This document shows, in pieces, positions 39,248-47,391 of a stretch of 58,749 nt of DNA. Below the pieces are notes generated by a model, which did no database searches, had not been told where the DNA came from, and was given only the letters and a program-made list of their open reading frames with translations. The translations under genes were made by a program, and so were the position numbers. Source of the stretch: Marmoricola sp. (GTDB lineage Bacteria; Actinomycetota; Actinomycetes; Propionibacteriales; Nocardioidaceae); assembly GCA_025965315.1 (NCBI GenBank), contig JAOPXD010000082.1, positions 1 through 58,749 on the forward strand, in the 5' to 3' direction. Position 1 is the first letter of the stretch. Each line of letters opens with the position of its first letter.

Positions 39248-41957
39248 GGGGTGTCCGCAACGAGACCAGGTCCCGGAGCTCCTCGTCCGACAGCTCGGTC
39301 AACGCACTCAGCTCATCATTGGCTCCGGCACCGAGGACGGCATCGGCGAGGTTGCGCTTGCGGGTGAGCAGCTCGCCGATCTTCTGCTCGATGGTGCCCT
39401 CGGTGACGAGCCGGTGCACCTGCACCGGCCTGGTCTGGCCGATCCGGTAGGCACGGTCGGTGGCCTGGTCCTCGACGGCCGGGTTCCACCAGCGGTCGAC
39501 GTGGATGACGTGGTCGGCGCGGGTCAGGTTGAGCCCGGTCCCGCCGGCCTTCAGGGAGAGCAGGAAGACCGGAGCCTTGCCGGCCTGGAACTCGTCGACC
39601 ATCTCCTCGCGCCGGCGTACCGGGGTGCCGCCGTGCAGGAACAGGGTCGGTACGCCGGCCGCGGCGAAGTGCCGCTCGAGCAGCCGCGCCATCGCGACGT
39701 ACTGGGTGAAGATCAGCACCGAGCCGTCCTCGGCCAGGATCGTGCCGAGCAGCTCGTCGAGGAGCTCGATCTTCTCCGAGCGACCCTTGAGCCGACCGTT
39801 CGGCTGACGCAGGTAGTGGGCGGGGTGGTTGCAGATCTGCTTCAGCCCGGTGAGCAGCGCCAGCACCAGGCCTCGGCGGGCGTCCTCGTCGGCGGACTCG
39901 ATCCGCTCCATCGACTCGCGCACCAGCGCCTCGTAGAGGACCACCTGCTCCCGGGTCAGCGCGACCAGCTGATCGGTCTCGGTCTTCGGAGGCAGCTCTG
40001 GCGCGATCCCCGGGTCGGACTTGCGCCGGCGCAGCAGGAACGGTTCGACCAGCTGGGCGAACCTGCGCGCGATCGCAGGATCGACCCCGGCCTCGATCGG
40101 AGCTGCCCACGCTTTGCGGAAGGCGTTGCGCGATCCGAGCAGGCCCGGCGTGGTCCAGTCGAGGATCGCCCAGAGCTCGGTGAGGTTGTTCTCCACCGGC
40201 GTCCCGGTCAGCGCCACCCGGCACTGCGACCCGATCAGCCGCAGGTTGCGCGCCGTCGAGGACGTCGCGTTCTTCACGTGCTGGGCCTCGTCCGCAACCA
40301 CCAGATCCCAGCCCACGCCGGCGAGCGTCTCGTGGTCGACGCGCATGGTGCCGTAGGTGGTGAAGACGAAGCCGTCGCCGATGCCGTCGAGGTCGCGCTG
40401 CGACCCGTGGAACCTCCGGGTCGGTACGCCGGGGGCGAACCTCTGCACCTCGCGCTCCCAGTTGCCGAGCAGCGAGGCCGGGCAGATCACCAGCGTCGGA
40501 CCGACGGCCAGCCCGCGGTCGCGCCGGTGCAGGTGCAGCGCGATCACGGTGATCGTCTTGCCCAGACCCATGTCGTCGGCCAGGCAGGCGCCGAGCCCGA
40601 TCCCGGTCAGCTCCGCGAGCCAGGTGAAGCCCTGGCGCTGGTAGTCGCGCAGGGTGGCGTCCAGCGCTGCCGGGGTCGCGAGCGGGCTCACGGTCGACGC
40701 GTCGACGATCCGCTCGCGGACCTTCTCCAGCGTGGCCCCGGGATGCACCTCGACGGTCGCGCCGTCGTAGTCGATCGCGCCGGTCAGCGCGGCCTGGAGA
40801 GCCACCGCCGGAGTGACCGTGCGGCGCTTCGCGGCCGCTGCCCGGGCACGCCGGGCCAGCACCGGGTCGATCACCATCCAGTTGTCCCGCAGCCGGATCA
40901 CCGGCGTGGTCGCATCCGCGAGCCGGGACATCTCGTCGTCGGTCAACGGGTCGTGGCCGAGCGCGAGCCGCCAGTCGAACTCGAACAGGGCATCGGGCCC
41001 GAAGAGCCCGGTCATCAGCGGCTCGCCGCGGGCACCGCTGGCCCGCTTCGCCTCCACCCGGGCCTGCGGAACCAGCTCCCGGCGCAGCCCGCGCGGCCAG
41101 TACACCTCGACCCCGATCTCGCCGAGCGCGCCCAGACCCTGCTCGAGCAGGTCCGCGAGCTCGTCGGCCGAGAGCACCAGCCGGTCGGGGACCCGGCGCC
41201 GCAGCAACCGGTCCAGCACCGGCCACGCCTTCGCGGCCTGCCGCAGTGCGACGCTCGCGTTGACCCGGGCCTTGCGGGAGAACCCGTGCCCCTCGGAGAA
41301 CCACAGGTCACTGGCATCGGCGACGTGGGTCGCGACCTCGACCTCGTGCACCTGCGGCACCACGCTGAGCGTGCCGGCCTCGAGCAGCTCCTCGGGTGCC
41401 TCCACCCGCAGGCTGAGGTAGACCTCGGCGGGCAGGTCCGCGTCCGAGCCGCGCTCGACGCGCTCGCGGAGCCGGTCGGCCAAGGTCGCGGAACCCGGCG
41501 GCGCACCGGCCAGCGTCGGCGACGTCGACGGCGTCGCGCCGGGGGCCACCGGGCGCGCGGGCTGGCGGGTCATGGTGTCTGCGACGGCGTCGAGCACCGC
41601 CCGGATGATCCCCTCGGCCTCGACCGGTGCGACGCCGTCGTACGAGCGGGACGCCGCGAGCGAGCGCACCCGGTCCTCGTCGTCGGCGCCGAGCGGCCCG
41701 ACCTGCCAGGCCTCGCCGTTCTCCGAGCGGCGCAGCCGGCCGGAGGCGACGTACTTCATCGCGAGCATGGTGGCGGCGCTGAGCAGGCTGACCGAGTCGT
41801 GCGCGTCCTCGGCGCGCATCGCCCGGGTGAGCACCGGGATCGCGCCGCGCATCGGAAGGCGCAGGGACCGCTGCGGCCCGGTGAACTCGATCTCCGTCTC
41901 GCGCGGCGGATCGGCGATCACGAGCGTCGCCGTACCTTGCAGCGGGACGAAGCTCAC
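39240..41957 (-). CDS. SNF2-family DEAD/DEAH-box helicase (HepA type)
   Basis: 905 residues. N-terminal SNF2-associated region, then the two-lobed motor: motif I DDMGLGKTITVIALHLH, motif Ia ICPASLLGNWEREV, motif II VVADEAQHVKN, motif III ALTGTPVENNLTELWAILD, and in lobe 2 SVLIFTQYVAM, motif V SLKAGGTGLNLTRADHVIHVDRWWNP and motif VI DRAYRIGQTRPVQVHRLV. It is a DNA-dependent ATPase or translocase, possibly in transcription recycling or repair. GTG 41957 is chosen because GGAGG lies six bases upstream. A GTG at 42008 lacks a ribosome site. Confidence 0.93.
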   Translation of the reverse strand: MSFVPLQGTATLVIADPPRETEIEFTGPQRSLRLPMRGAIPVLTRAMRAEDAHDSVSLLSAATMLAMKYVASGRLRRSENGEAWQVGPLGADDEDRVRSLAASRSYDGVAPVEAEGIIRAVLDAVADTMTRQPARPVAPGATPSTSPTLAGAPPGSATLADRLRERVERGSDADLPAEVYLSLRVEAPEELLEAGTLSVVPQVHEVEVATHVADASDLWFSEGHGFSRKARVNASVALRQAAKAWPVLDRLLRRRVPDRLVLSADELADLLEQGLGALGEIGVEVYWPRGLRRELVPQARVEAKRASGARGEPLMTGLFGPDALFEFDWRLALGHDPLTDDEMSRLADATTPVIRLRDNWMVIDPVLARRARAAAAKRRTVTPAVALQAALTGAIDYDGATVEVHPGATLEKVRERIVDASTVSPLATPAALDATLRDYQRQGFTWLAELTGIGLGACLADDMGLGKTITVIALHLHRRDRGLAVGPTLVICPASLLGNWEREVQRFAPGVPTRRFHGSQRDLDGIGDGFVFTTYGTMRVDHETLAGVGWDLVVADEAQHVKNATSSTARNLRLIGSQCRVALTGTPVENNLTELWAILDWTTPGLLGSRNAFRKAWAAPIEAGVDPAIARRFAQLVEPFLLRRRKSDPGIAPELPPKTETDQLVALTREQVVLYEALVRESMERIESADEDARRGLVLALLTGLKQICNHPAHYLRQPNGRLKGRSEKIELLDELLGTILAEDGSVLIFTQYVAMARLLERHFAAAGVPTLFLHGGTPVRRREEMVDEFQAGKAPVFLLSLKAGGTGLNLTRADHVIHVDRWWNPAVEDQATDRAYRIGQTRPVQVHRLVTEGTIEQKIGELLTRKRNLADAVLGAGANDELSALTELSDEELRDLVSLRTPHG

Positions 41958-42036
41958 GCAGGGCCTCCGGTCGGGTGGGGACTGCAATCTAACCTCGGCC
42001 ACGGACACTGGCCGACTCGTCCTGCAGGACAGCGGT

Positions 42037-42061
42037 CCGGTACCTCAGGGGGAGGTATCGG
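42037..42061. promoter_or_regulatory. NarL/LiaR-type palindrome upstream of the vanX-like operon
   Basis: TACCTCAGGGGGAGGTA (42041-42057) has perfect TACCTC/GAGGTA arms. Extending outwards gives CCG-n-TACCTC and GAGGTA-n-CGG, i.e. ten-base arms with one mismatch. The type is familiar upstream of actinobacterial NarL-family two-component targets. Its centre is 39 bases before ATG 42088. If that gene is leaderless (GAGGCT at 42076-42081, six bases before ATG), the site is at the -35 position, suiting an activator. Confidence 0.65.
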
Positions 42062-42087
42062 CGGCGCGCGCTGACGAGGCTGGACCC

Positions 42088-42726
42088 ATGACGATCCTCC
42101 TCTCCGACCCTCGCGTCAGCGCCGTCCCGGTGACCGAGTGCGGCGAACCCCTGGTCACCCTCGACGCCTCGTTCGGTCCGGCTCGTGCCCGGGTCCGGGC
42201 CTCGCTGGGCAGCCGGCTCGCCGTCGCCCGCGACCTGCTGCCGGCAGGAATCGGGCTGCGGGTCGTCGAGGGGCACCGACCCGTCGCGGTCCAGCAGACG
42301 ATCATCGCCCGCTACTCCGCCGAGATCTGCGCACTCCGTCCGGGAGTCTCGCCCGACGACCTGGCCCGGCTGACCAGTCGCTTCGTGGCTCCCGTCGAGG
42401 TCGCACCGCACGTCGCCGGCGCCGCGGTCGACCTGACCCTGGTCGATGCCTGCGGCGACGACCTCGACCTCGGTACGGCGATCGACGCGACCCCGGAGCA
42501 GTCGGCCGGGCGCTGCTACTTCGCTGCCACCGACCTCACCCCGGACGCGCGCGCGAACCGGGACCTGCTGGCCGAGGTGCTCGAAGCGGCCGGCCTGGTC
42601 AACTACCCGACCGAGTGGTGGCACTGGTCCTACGGCGACCGGTACTGGGCGCTGGTCAGCGGTGCCGACGCGGCGCTCTACGGACCGGTCGACCGGCCTG
42701 TCGTCGACGCGAGCGCAGCAGCATGA
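42088..42726 (+). CDS. VanX-type D-alanyl-D-alanine dipeptidase (peptidase M15D)
   Basis: 212 residues, normal VanX length. All catalytic residues can be placed: Arg64 in VVEGHRPVAVQQ (Arg71 of VanX), zinc ligands His108 and Asp115 in APHVAGAAVDLTL (His116, Asp123), and Glu176 and His179 in PTEWWHWSYGD (Glu181, His184). It hydrolyses free D-Ala-D-Ala dipeptide. There is no signal peptide, so it acts in the cytoplasm as VanX does. It is the first gene of a tightly coupled set; its stop overlaps the racemase start as ATGA. Confidence 0.93.
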   Translation: MTILLSDPRVSAVPVTECGEPLVTLDASFGPARARVRASLGSRLAVARDLLPAGIGLRVVEGHRPVAVQQTIIARYSAEICALRPGVSPDDLARLTSRFVAPVEVAPHVAGAAVDLTLVDACGDDLDLGTAIDATPEQSAGRCYFAATDLTPDARANRDLLAEVLEAAGLVNYPTEWWHWSYGDRYWALVSGADAALYGPVDRPVVDASAAA

Positions 42727-43874
42727 CCCTCGCCGCGCCCGCACCGTACGCCGGCACCGCGGTCGCGACCCGCCCGACACTGACGGTCGACCTCGCGGCG
42801 ATCGCCGAGAACACCCGCTTCTTCGCCCGCCGTACCCCCGGTGAGGTGATGGCGGTCGTGAAGGCCGACGGTTTCGGGCACGGTGCTGCGGCCGTCGCCC
42901 GGACCGCCCTCGGGGCCGGCGCGACGCGTCTCGGCGTGACCTCGATCGCCGAGGCGCTCGACCTGCGTGCCGCCGGACTGGTCGCCCCGATCCTCAGCTG
43001 GCTGAACCCGGTCGACGCCGGGTGGGCCGACGCGGTGCACCACGACGTCGAGCTCGCGGTGGCGTCCCGCGAGCACCTCGACGCCATCCTCCGCGACGCC
43101 CCCGGCGCCCGGGTGCACCTGCACCTCGACACCGGTATGGCCCGGGACGGCGTCGCCCCCGACGCCTGGGCGGGGCTGTGCCTGGCTGCCCGGCGCGCGG
43201 AGCAGCGCGGCCAGCTCGACGTCGTCGGGGTGATGGGGCACCTGGCGTGCGCCGAGGACCCGGAGTACCCGGACGCCACCGGACGGACCCGGTTCGCCTG
43301 GGGCCTCCGGGTCGCCCGCGCCACCGGCCTGCGCCCGAGCCAGCACCACCTGGCCGCGACGGCGGCCACCATCCTCGACCCGCTCGCGCAGCACACGATG
43401 AGCCGGATCGGCGCCGGCCTGGTCGGTATCGACCCGACCAGGACCGTGCCGCTGGGCGGCGCTCTGACCCTCACCGCTCCGGTGGTCGGGGTCAGGTCGG
43501 TCCGCGCCGGAACGCCGGTCGGGTACGGCCACACCTGGCGGGCTCCGACCCCGACCCGCCTCGGCCTGCTGCCGCTCGGGTACGCCGACGGCCTGCCCCG
43601 GGTCGCCTCCGGGCGGGCCTCGGTCAGCATCCGCGGTGTCCGGGTCCCGGTGGTCGGCCGGATCTCGATGGACATGACGGTCGTCGACCTCGGTGACCTC
43701 GCCGTCGTACCCGGAGAGGTAGCGACCGTGTTCGGTGCCGGCGACGACGGAGAGCCGACCGTCCGGGATTGGGCCGACGCGGCCGGCACCCTCGAGCACG
43801 AGATCGTCACCGGCCTCGGGCCGCGCCTCGACCGGGTCGTCGTCGGCGCACCCGCACTGCGGAGCCTGCGATGA
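42723..43874 (+). CDS. alr: Alanine racemase (PLP-dependent, fold type III)
   Basis: 383 residues. The PLP-binding Lys47 lies in MAVVKADGFGHGAAAVAR (usual KADGYGHG, here with Phe) and the catalytic Tyr268 in GTPVGYGHTWRAP. The barrel and C-terminal domain motifs are LHLDTGMARDGV, LPLGYADGLPR and VGRISMDMTVVDL. It interconverts L- and D-alanine, supplying D-Ala for the next enzyme. It lacks the membrane domain of VanT serine racemases. Whether it is the cell's only alanine racemase cannot be told. It overlaps both neighbours by four bases. Confidence 0.93.
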   Translation: MTLAAPAPYAGTAVATRPTLTVDLAAIAENTRFFARRTPGEVMAVVKADGFGHGAAAVARTALGAGATRLGVTSIAEALDLRAAGLVAPILSWLNPVDAGWADAVHHDVELAVASREHLDAILRDAPGARVHLHLDTGMARDGVAPDAWAGLCLAARRAEQRGQLDVVGVMGHLACAEDPEYPDATGRTRFAWGLRVARATGLRPSQHHLAATAATILDPLAQHTMSRIGAGLVGIDPTRTVPLGGALTLTAPVVGVRSVRAGTPVGYGHTWRAPTPTRLGLLPLGYADGLPRVASGRASVSIRGVRVPVVGRISMDMTVVDLGDLAVVPGEVATVFGAGDDGEPTVRDWADAAGTLEHEIVTGLGPRLDRVVVGAPALRSLR

Positions 43875-44815
43875 GGCCGCGGATCGCGGTCGTCGGTGGC
43901 GGCCAGAACTGCGAGCACGAGGTCTCGCTGGCGTCGGCCGCGTCGATCGCGAACGCCCTGGACCCGGCGGCGTACGACGTGGTGCGGCTGACGATCGGCG
44001 CCGACGGTGGCTGGTACGACGTCGCGGCCCCGGTCAGCCTCGCTCGCGCTGTCGGGATCATCGGGACCTGCGACGCAGTGATCCCGGCGCTGCACGGACC
44101 GCGTGGCGAGGACGGCACCCTCGCCGCGCTCTGCGAGCTCGCCGGAGTTCCGTACGTCGGCTCGGGAGTGGGCGCCGGCGCGCTGGCGATGGACAAGTGG
44201 GCGACCAAGCTCGTCGCGGAGGCGATCGGGGTCGCCACCGCTCCGGGGATCCTGCTGACCGGAGCGACCGCGGCGGCGTACTCGTGGAGCCGTCCGGTGG
44301 TCGTGAAGCCCGTAGCCGCAGGCTCGAGCCAAGGCGTGACCCTGGTACGGGTCGCCGCGGACCTCGCTCCGGCGATCGCGGTGGCGCTGGCCTTCGACGA
44401 CCGGGTCCTGGTCGAGGACGTCGTCATCGGCCGGGAGATCGACCTCGCCGTCCTCGGTCGCCCGGACGGCTCGCGGTTCGTCGCGCCCGCACTCGAGATC
44501 GTCGTCGAGGGCCTGTTCGACCTCGCCACCAAGTACGGCGGAACGGCGGACCTCCGGATCCCGGCGGCCCTGGAGGCGGAAGACCTGAAGGCGCTCGAGG
44601 ACAGCGCGGTCGCCGTCTACGACGCCCTCGGGTGTGCCGGTGTCGCCCGGATCGACTTCTTCCTGACCGACGCGGGACCGGTGCTCAACGAGGTCAACAC
44701 GATGCCTGGCTTCACCGAGCAGTCCCAGGTCCCGAAGATGTTCGCCGCCGCCGGGACGTCGTACGCCGACCTCCTGGACCTGCTGCTGCACGACGTGCTC
44801 GCCCGCTCCGCGTGA
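43871..44815 (+). CDS. D-alanine--D-alanine ligase family enzyme
   Basis: 314 residues, ATP-grasp. Seen are VVGGGQNCEHEVSLASAASIANAL (conserved Glu-His-Glu), ALHGPRGEDGTLAALCELAGVPYVGSG, the ATP site VVKPVAAGSSQGVTLV, the omega-loop region FDLATKYGGTADLRIPA and the Mg/product site ARIDFFLTDAGPVLNEVNTMPGFTEQSQVPKM. The Lys-Tyr of the omega loop agrees with D-Ala-D-Ala (or D-Ala-D-Ser) ligases rather than VanA-type D-Ala-D-Lac ligases. At 314 residues it is shorter than most Ddl proteins of actinobacteria (about 350). Co-expression with a D,D-dipeptidase and a racemase suggests a special terminus-remodelling role. Confidence 0.9.
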   Translation: MRPRIAVVGGGQNCEHEVSLASAASIANALDPAAYDVVRLTIGADGGWYDVAAPVSLARAVGIIGTCDAVIPALHGPRGEDGTLAALCELAGVPYVGSGVGAGALAMDKWATKLVAEAIGVATAPGILLTGATAAAYSWSRPVVVKPVAAGSSQGVTLVRVAADLAPAIAVALAFDDRVLVEDVVIGREIDLAVLGRPDGSRFVAPALEIVVEGLFDLATKYGGTADLRIPAALEAEDLKALEDSAVAVYDALGCAGVARIDFFLTDAGPVLNEVNTMPGFTEQSQVPKMFAAAGTSYADLLDLLLHDVLARSA

Positions 44816-44861
44816 TTCCATTGCGAGGTCACGCCGCCACCTACCGGGCAGGAGGTTCCGC

Positions 44862-46166
44862 ATGAGCGCTGTGTCGCGCTCGGAGCTGCGCTGGGACCAG
44901 CTCCGGGAGCAGTGGCGTACCTGGCTGCCCGACGCCCTGCTCGGACTCGCCGTCCTGGTCGCCGGGCTCGTCGAGGCCGGGGAGTCGGCCACCTACACCT
45001 ACGTCAGCCCCTACCGGGGCGGGGGTTTCCACGACTCCTGGGCCGCGATGGCCCTGGTCACGGTGGGTACCGCGATCGCCGTCGGGCTGTGCCGGCGGGC
45101 GCCCGCGGCGGCGCTGCTGCTGGTCTGGATCACCTGCAGCCTCCAGGTGGTGTGCGACGTCCCGGTGATGCTGACCCAGCTCACGGTCGCAGCAGTCTCG
45201 TTCGGGACGGCCCGCTGGGGACGACCGCTGACCGTCCTGGTCAGCGCGGTCTCGATCCCCGTGGCCGGGATCGTCGCCGTCCTCTTCGCCGGCGGCAACA
45301 TCTTCCTGAGGCTGATCGACGTCGCCCAGTACCGGACCGTGATCGACGCCGCGCACCGTCTCGGGGACACCTGGCAGATCGGCGCAGCCATGCTGGCGAT
45401 GGCGGCCCTGGGGGTGCCGTGGCTCGCCGGCCTGACGCTGCGGTTCAGCATCCGTGCCGCCTCCTCGCAGGCGTCCCAGCAGGTGGCCGAGCGCGAGGCC
45501 GCGCAGGCCCAGCGCGAGACCGAGCAGGCCCAGGAGATCGCCCGCCTGCGCGACGACCAGGCCCGGATGGCGCGCGACGTCCACGACGTCGTCGGTCACT
45601 CGCTGGCGGTGATCCTGGCTCAGGCCGAGGCCGCGCAGTACCTGCCGGACAACGACACCGAGAAGCTCAAGTCCACGATGGCGACCATCGCCACCTCGGC
45701 ACGGAGCTCGTTGCAGGACGTCCGCCAGGTGCTCTCGGAGACGCAGAAGCAGACGGCTCGGACGGGCGGCCTGGACTCACTGATCGACGGCGTCCGGACC
45801 AGCGGTCACGAGATCGACTCGACGGTGATCGGAACCGCGCAGCCGTTGCCTCCCGAGCTCGACGTGGTCTCGTTCCGGGTGTTGCAGGAGATGCTCACCA
45901 ACGCCATCAGGTACGGGCGGCGCGGGCAGCCGGTGAGCGTCGAGCGGCACTGGGACAGCCTGCAGGGCGGTGACCTCCGCCTCGAGGTGCGCAACCTGGT
46001 CGGCAGTCCTGACGACGTAGCGCGCCCGACCGGAGGCGGCCAGGGTCTCGAGGGCATGCGCCGTCGCCTCGAAGCGGTCGGCGGCCGGCTCGACGTACGG
46101 CGCCGCGACGAGGCCGACGGCGTCAGCTTCACCACCACTGCCTGGATCCCGGTGAGGCCGCGATGA
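44862..46166 (+). CDS. NarL-family sensor histidine kinase
   Basis: 434 residues. Residues about 22-200 contain five to six hydrophobic helices with short loops (for example LLGLAVLVAGLVEAG and AAALLLVWITCSLQVV), so the sensor senses membrane or envelope state. A coiled coil follows (ASQQVAEREAAQAQRETEQAQEIARLRDDQ), then the HisKA_3 box MARDVHDVVGHSLAVILAQAE with the phospho-His, and HATPase_c with the N box VLQEMLTNAIRYGRRG and G box GGGQGLEGMRRRLEAVGG. ATG 44862 has GGAGG six bases upstream (44851-44855). It starts 46 bases after the ligase with no terminator, so co-transcription is likely. Confidence 0.92.
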   Translation: MSAVSRSELRWDQLREQWRTWLPDALLGLAVLVAGLVEAGESATYTYVSPYRGGGFHDSWAAMALVTVGTAIAVGLCRRAPAAALLLVWITCSLQVVCDVPVMLTQLTVAAVSFGTARWGRPLTVLVSAVSIPVAGIVAVLFAGGNIFLRLIDVAQYRTVIDAAHRLGDTWQIGAAMLAMAALGVPWLAGLTLRFSIRAASSQASQQVAEREAAQAQRETEQAQEIARLRDDQARMARDVHDVVGHSLAVILAQAEAAQYLPDNDTEKLKSTMATIATSARSSLQDVRQVLSETQKQTARTGGLDSLIDGVRTSGHEIDSTVIGTAQPLPPELDVVSFRVLQEMLTNAIRYGRRGQPVSVERHWDSLQGGDLRLEVRNLVGSPDDVARPTGGGQGLEGMRRRLEAVGGRLDVRRRDEADGVSFTTTAWIPVRPR

Positions 46167-46834
46167 CCGACCAGCCCGACATCACCGTCCTCCTCGTCGA
46201 CGACCAGGACCTCTTCCGCGAGGGCGTCACGGTGATCGTCGACGCCCAGGAGGGCATGCACGTCGTCGGGTCCGCCGCGGACGGGCTCGAGGCGCTCCGG
46301 CTGGTCGACGAGCTCACACCCGACGTCGTCCTGATGGACATCCGGATGCCGGAGATGGACGGGGTCGAGGCGACCCGGCAGATCTTCCTGCCCGACCGGG
46401 TGGCCCGCCGCTCCAAGCCGGTCCGGGTGATCGTGCTGACCACCTTCAACCTCGACGACCGTGCCGCCACCGCGATCCGGTACGGCGCCAGCGGCTTCCT
46501 GCTCAAGGACACCACCCCGCTGATGCTGCGGGACGCGATCCGGACCGTGCACTCCGGCAACGCCGTGCTCGCACCGACCGACCTCTCCGCCCTGCTCGAC
46601 CAGCAGTTCCTGACCGCGACCCCCGCCCCGGCGGCGTACCTGGCGCTGACCGAGAAGGAGCGCGAGGTCTTCGACGCGGTCGCGCACGGGCTCTCCAACA
46701 GCGAGATCGCGGAGCGGGTCTTCGCCAGCGAGTCGACCGTGAAGACCCACGTCGGATCGATCCTGCGCAAGCTGGCCCTACGCGACCGGGTCCAGATCGT
46801 CGTCTTCGCCCACGAGCACGGGCTGGTTCCCTAA
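46163..46834 (+). CDS. NarL/LuxR-type response regulator
   Basis: 223 residues. The receiver domain has the acidic pocket (VDDQDLFREG), the phosphoacceptor Asp in DVVLMDIRMPEMDG, Thr in VIVLTTFN and Lys in GFLLKDTTP. The C-terminal LuxR helix-turn-helix is LTEKEREVFDAVAHGLSNSEIAERVFASESTVKTHVGSILRKL. Its start overlaps the kinase stop as ATGA. It is the natural candidate to bind the palindrome at 42,037-42,061 and so control the dipeptidase-racemase-ligase genes and itself. Confidence 0.95.
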   Translation: MTDQPDITVLLVDDQDLFREGVTVIVDAQEGMHVVGSAADGLEALRLVDELTPDVVLMDIRMPEMDGVEATRQIFLPDRVARRSKPVRVIVLTTFNLDDRAATAIRYGASGFLLKDTTPLMLRDAIRTVHSGNAVLAPTDLSALLDQQFLTATPAPAAYLALTEKEREVFDAVAHGLSNSEIAERVFASESTVKTHVGSILRKLALRDRVQIVVFAHEHGLVP

Positions 46835-46841
46835 CGCGCCC

Positions 46842-47303
46842 CTACGGGCAGGTGACGCTTCCGTTGACCACGACCGACTTCTTGCTGATCAGGTCGATCA
46901 GGGTGGCGTTGTGGACCGTGAACGTGTTCCCGTCCGCGGAGACGGTCGGCTTGGCGTCGCCTTCCTTGAGCGTGTAGTCAGCGGCCGCCGGACCGACGAA
47001 TCCCATCTCGGTCGCGCTGATCGACCCGTTGTAGGTCGTGGAGTCACCCTTCACGGTGACCTTGATCGAGGCGACGGGGCCGCTGCACAGGTTGACCGAG
47101 ACGGACCCGGAGAAGGACCCGGTGAACGTCATCGTGGCCGTGCTGCCTGACGGGGTGCTGGGGGTCGAGCCCGTCGAGCCCGATGTCGAGCCCGTCGGGC
47201 CGGAGGCCGGCGGCGTCGAGGAGCCCGACGAACCGCCTGACGAGCCGCAGCCGGCCAGGGTCACCAGGGCCAGGGCCGTCACAGCTACGCGTGCAGTTCT
47301 CAT
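46842..47303 (-). CDS. Secreted lipoprotein with Ser/Thr/Gly linker
   Basis: 153 residues. The lipoprotein signal peptide MRTARVAVTALALVTLAGC has a proper lipobox (LAGC). A low-complexity linker (GSSGGSSGSSTPPASGPTGSTSGSTG) follows, then a small beta-rich domain from ATMTFTGSFSGSVSVNLCSG to KKSVVVNGSVTC, with two Cys that could form a disulfide. The protein is anchored to the outer face of the cytoplasmic membrane. It is convergent with the response regulator, seven bases from its stop, so it is not in that operon. ATG 47303 has GGAGGAG upstream. No function is known. Confidence 0.85.
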   Translation of the reverse strand: MRTARVAVTALALVTLAGCGSSGGSSGSSTPPASGPTGSTSGSTGSTPSTPSGSTATMTFTGSFSGSVSVNLCSGPVASIKVTVKGDSTTYNGSISATEMGFVGPAAADYTLKEGDAKPTVSADGNTFTVHNATLIDLISKKSVVVNGSVTCP

Positions 47304-47391
47304 CACGATCTCCTCCTCGTCGGTGTGACTGCAACGTAGTCGACCTCGGCGCGTACGGGAACAACCAGCGCGGACCCGCCATGATGGACAC

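Noticed and set aside
39144..42074. A 976-codon plus-strand open frame opposite the SNF2 helicase
   Set aside because: It is a mirror of helicase codons in GC-rich DNA: low-complexity Arg/Gly/Asp composition, no family motifs, while the minus strand has all SNF2 motifs and a ribosome site.
42088..44815. Calling the dipeptidase-racemase-ligase genes a vancomycin resistance cluster
   Set aside because: There is no VanH, the ligase lacks clear D-Ala-D-Lac features, the racemase lacks the VanT membrane domain, and the two-component system is NarL-type. Only the biochemical parallel is kept as a finding.
46835..46860. GCCC-CTAC-GGGC as a terminator between the response regulator and lipoprotein genes
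   Set aside because: A four-base-pair stem is too short in DNA of this composition.
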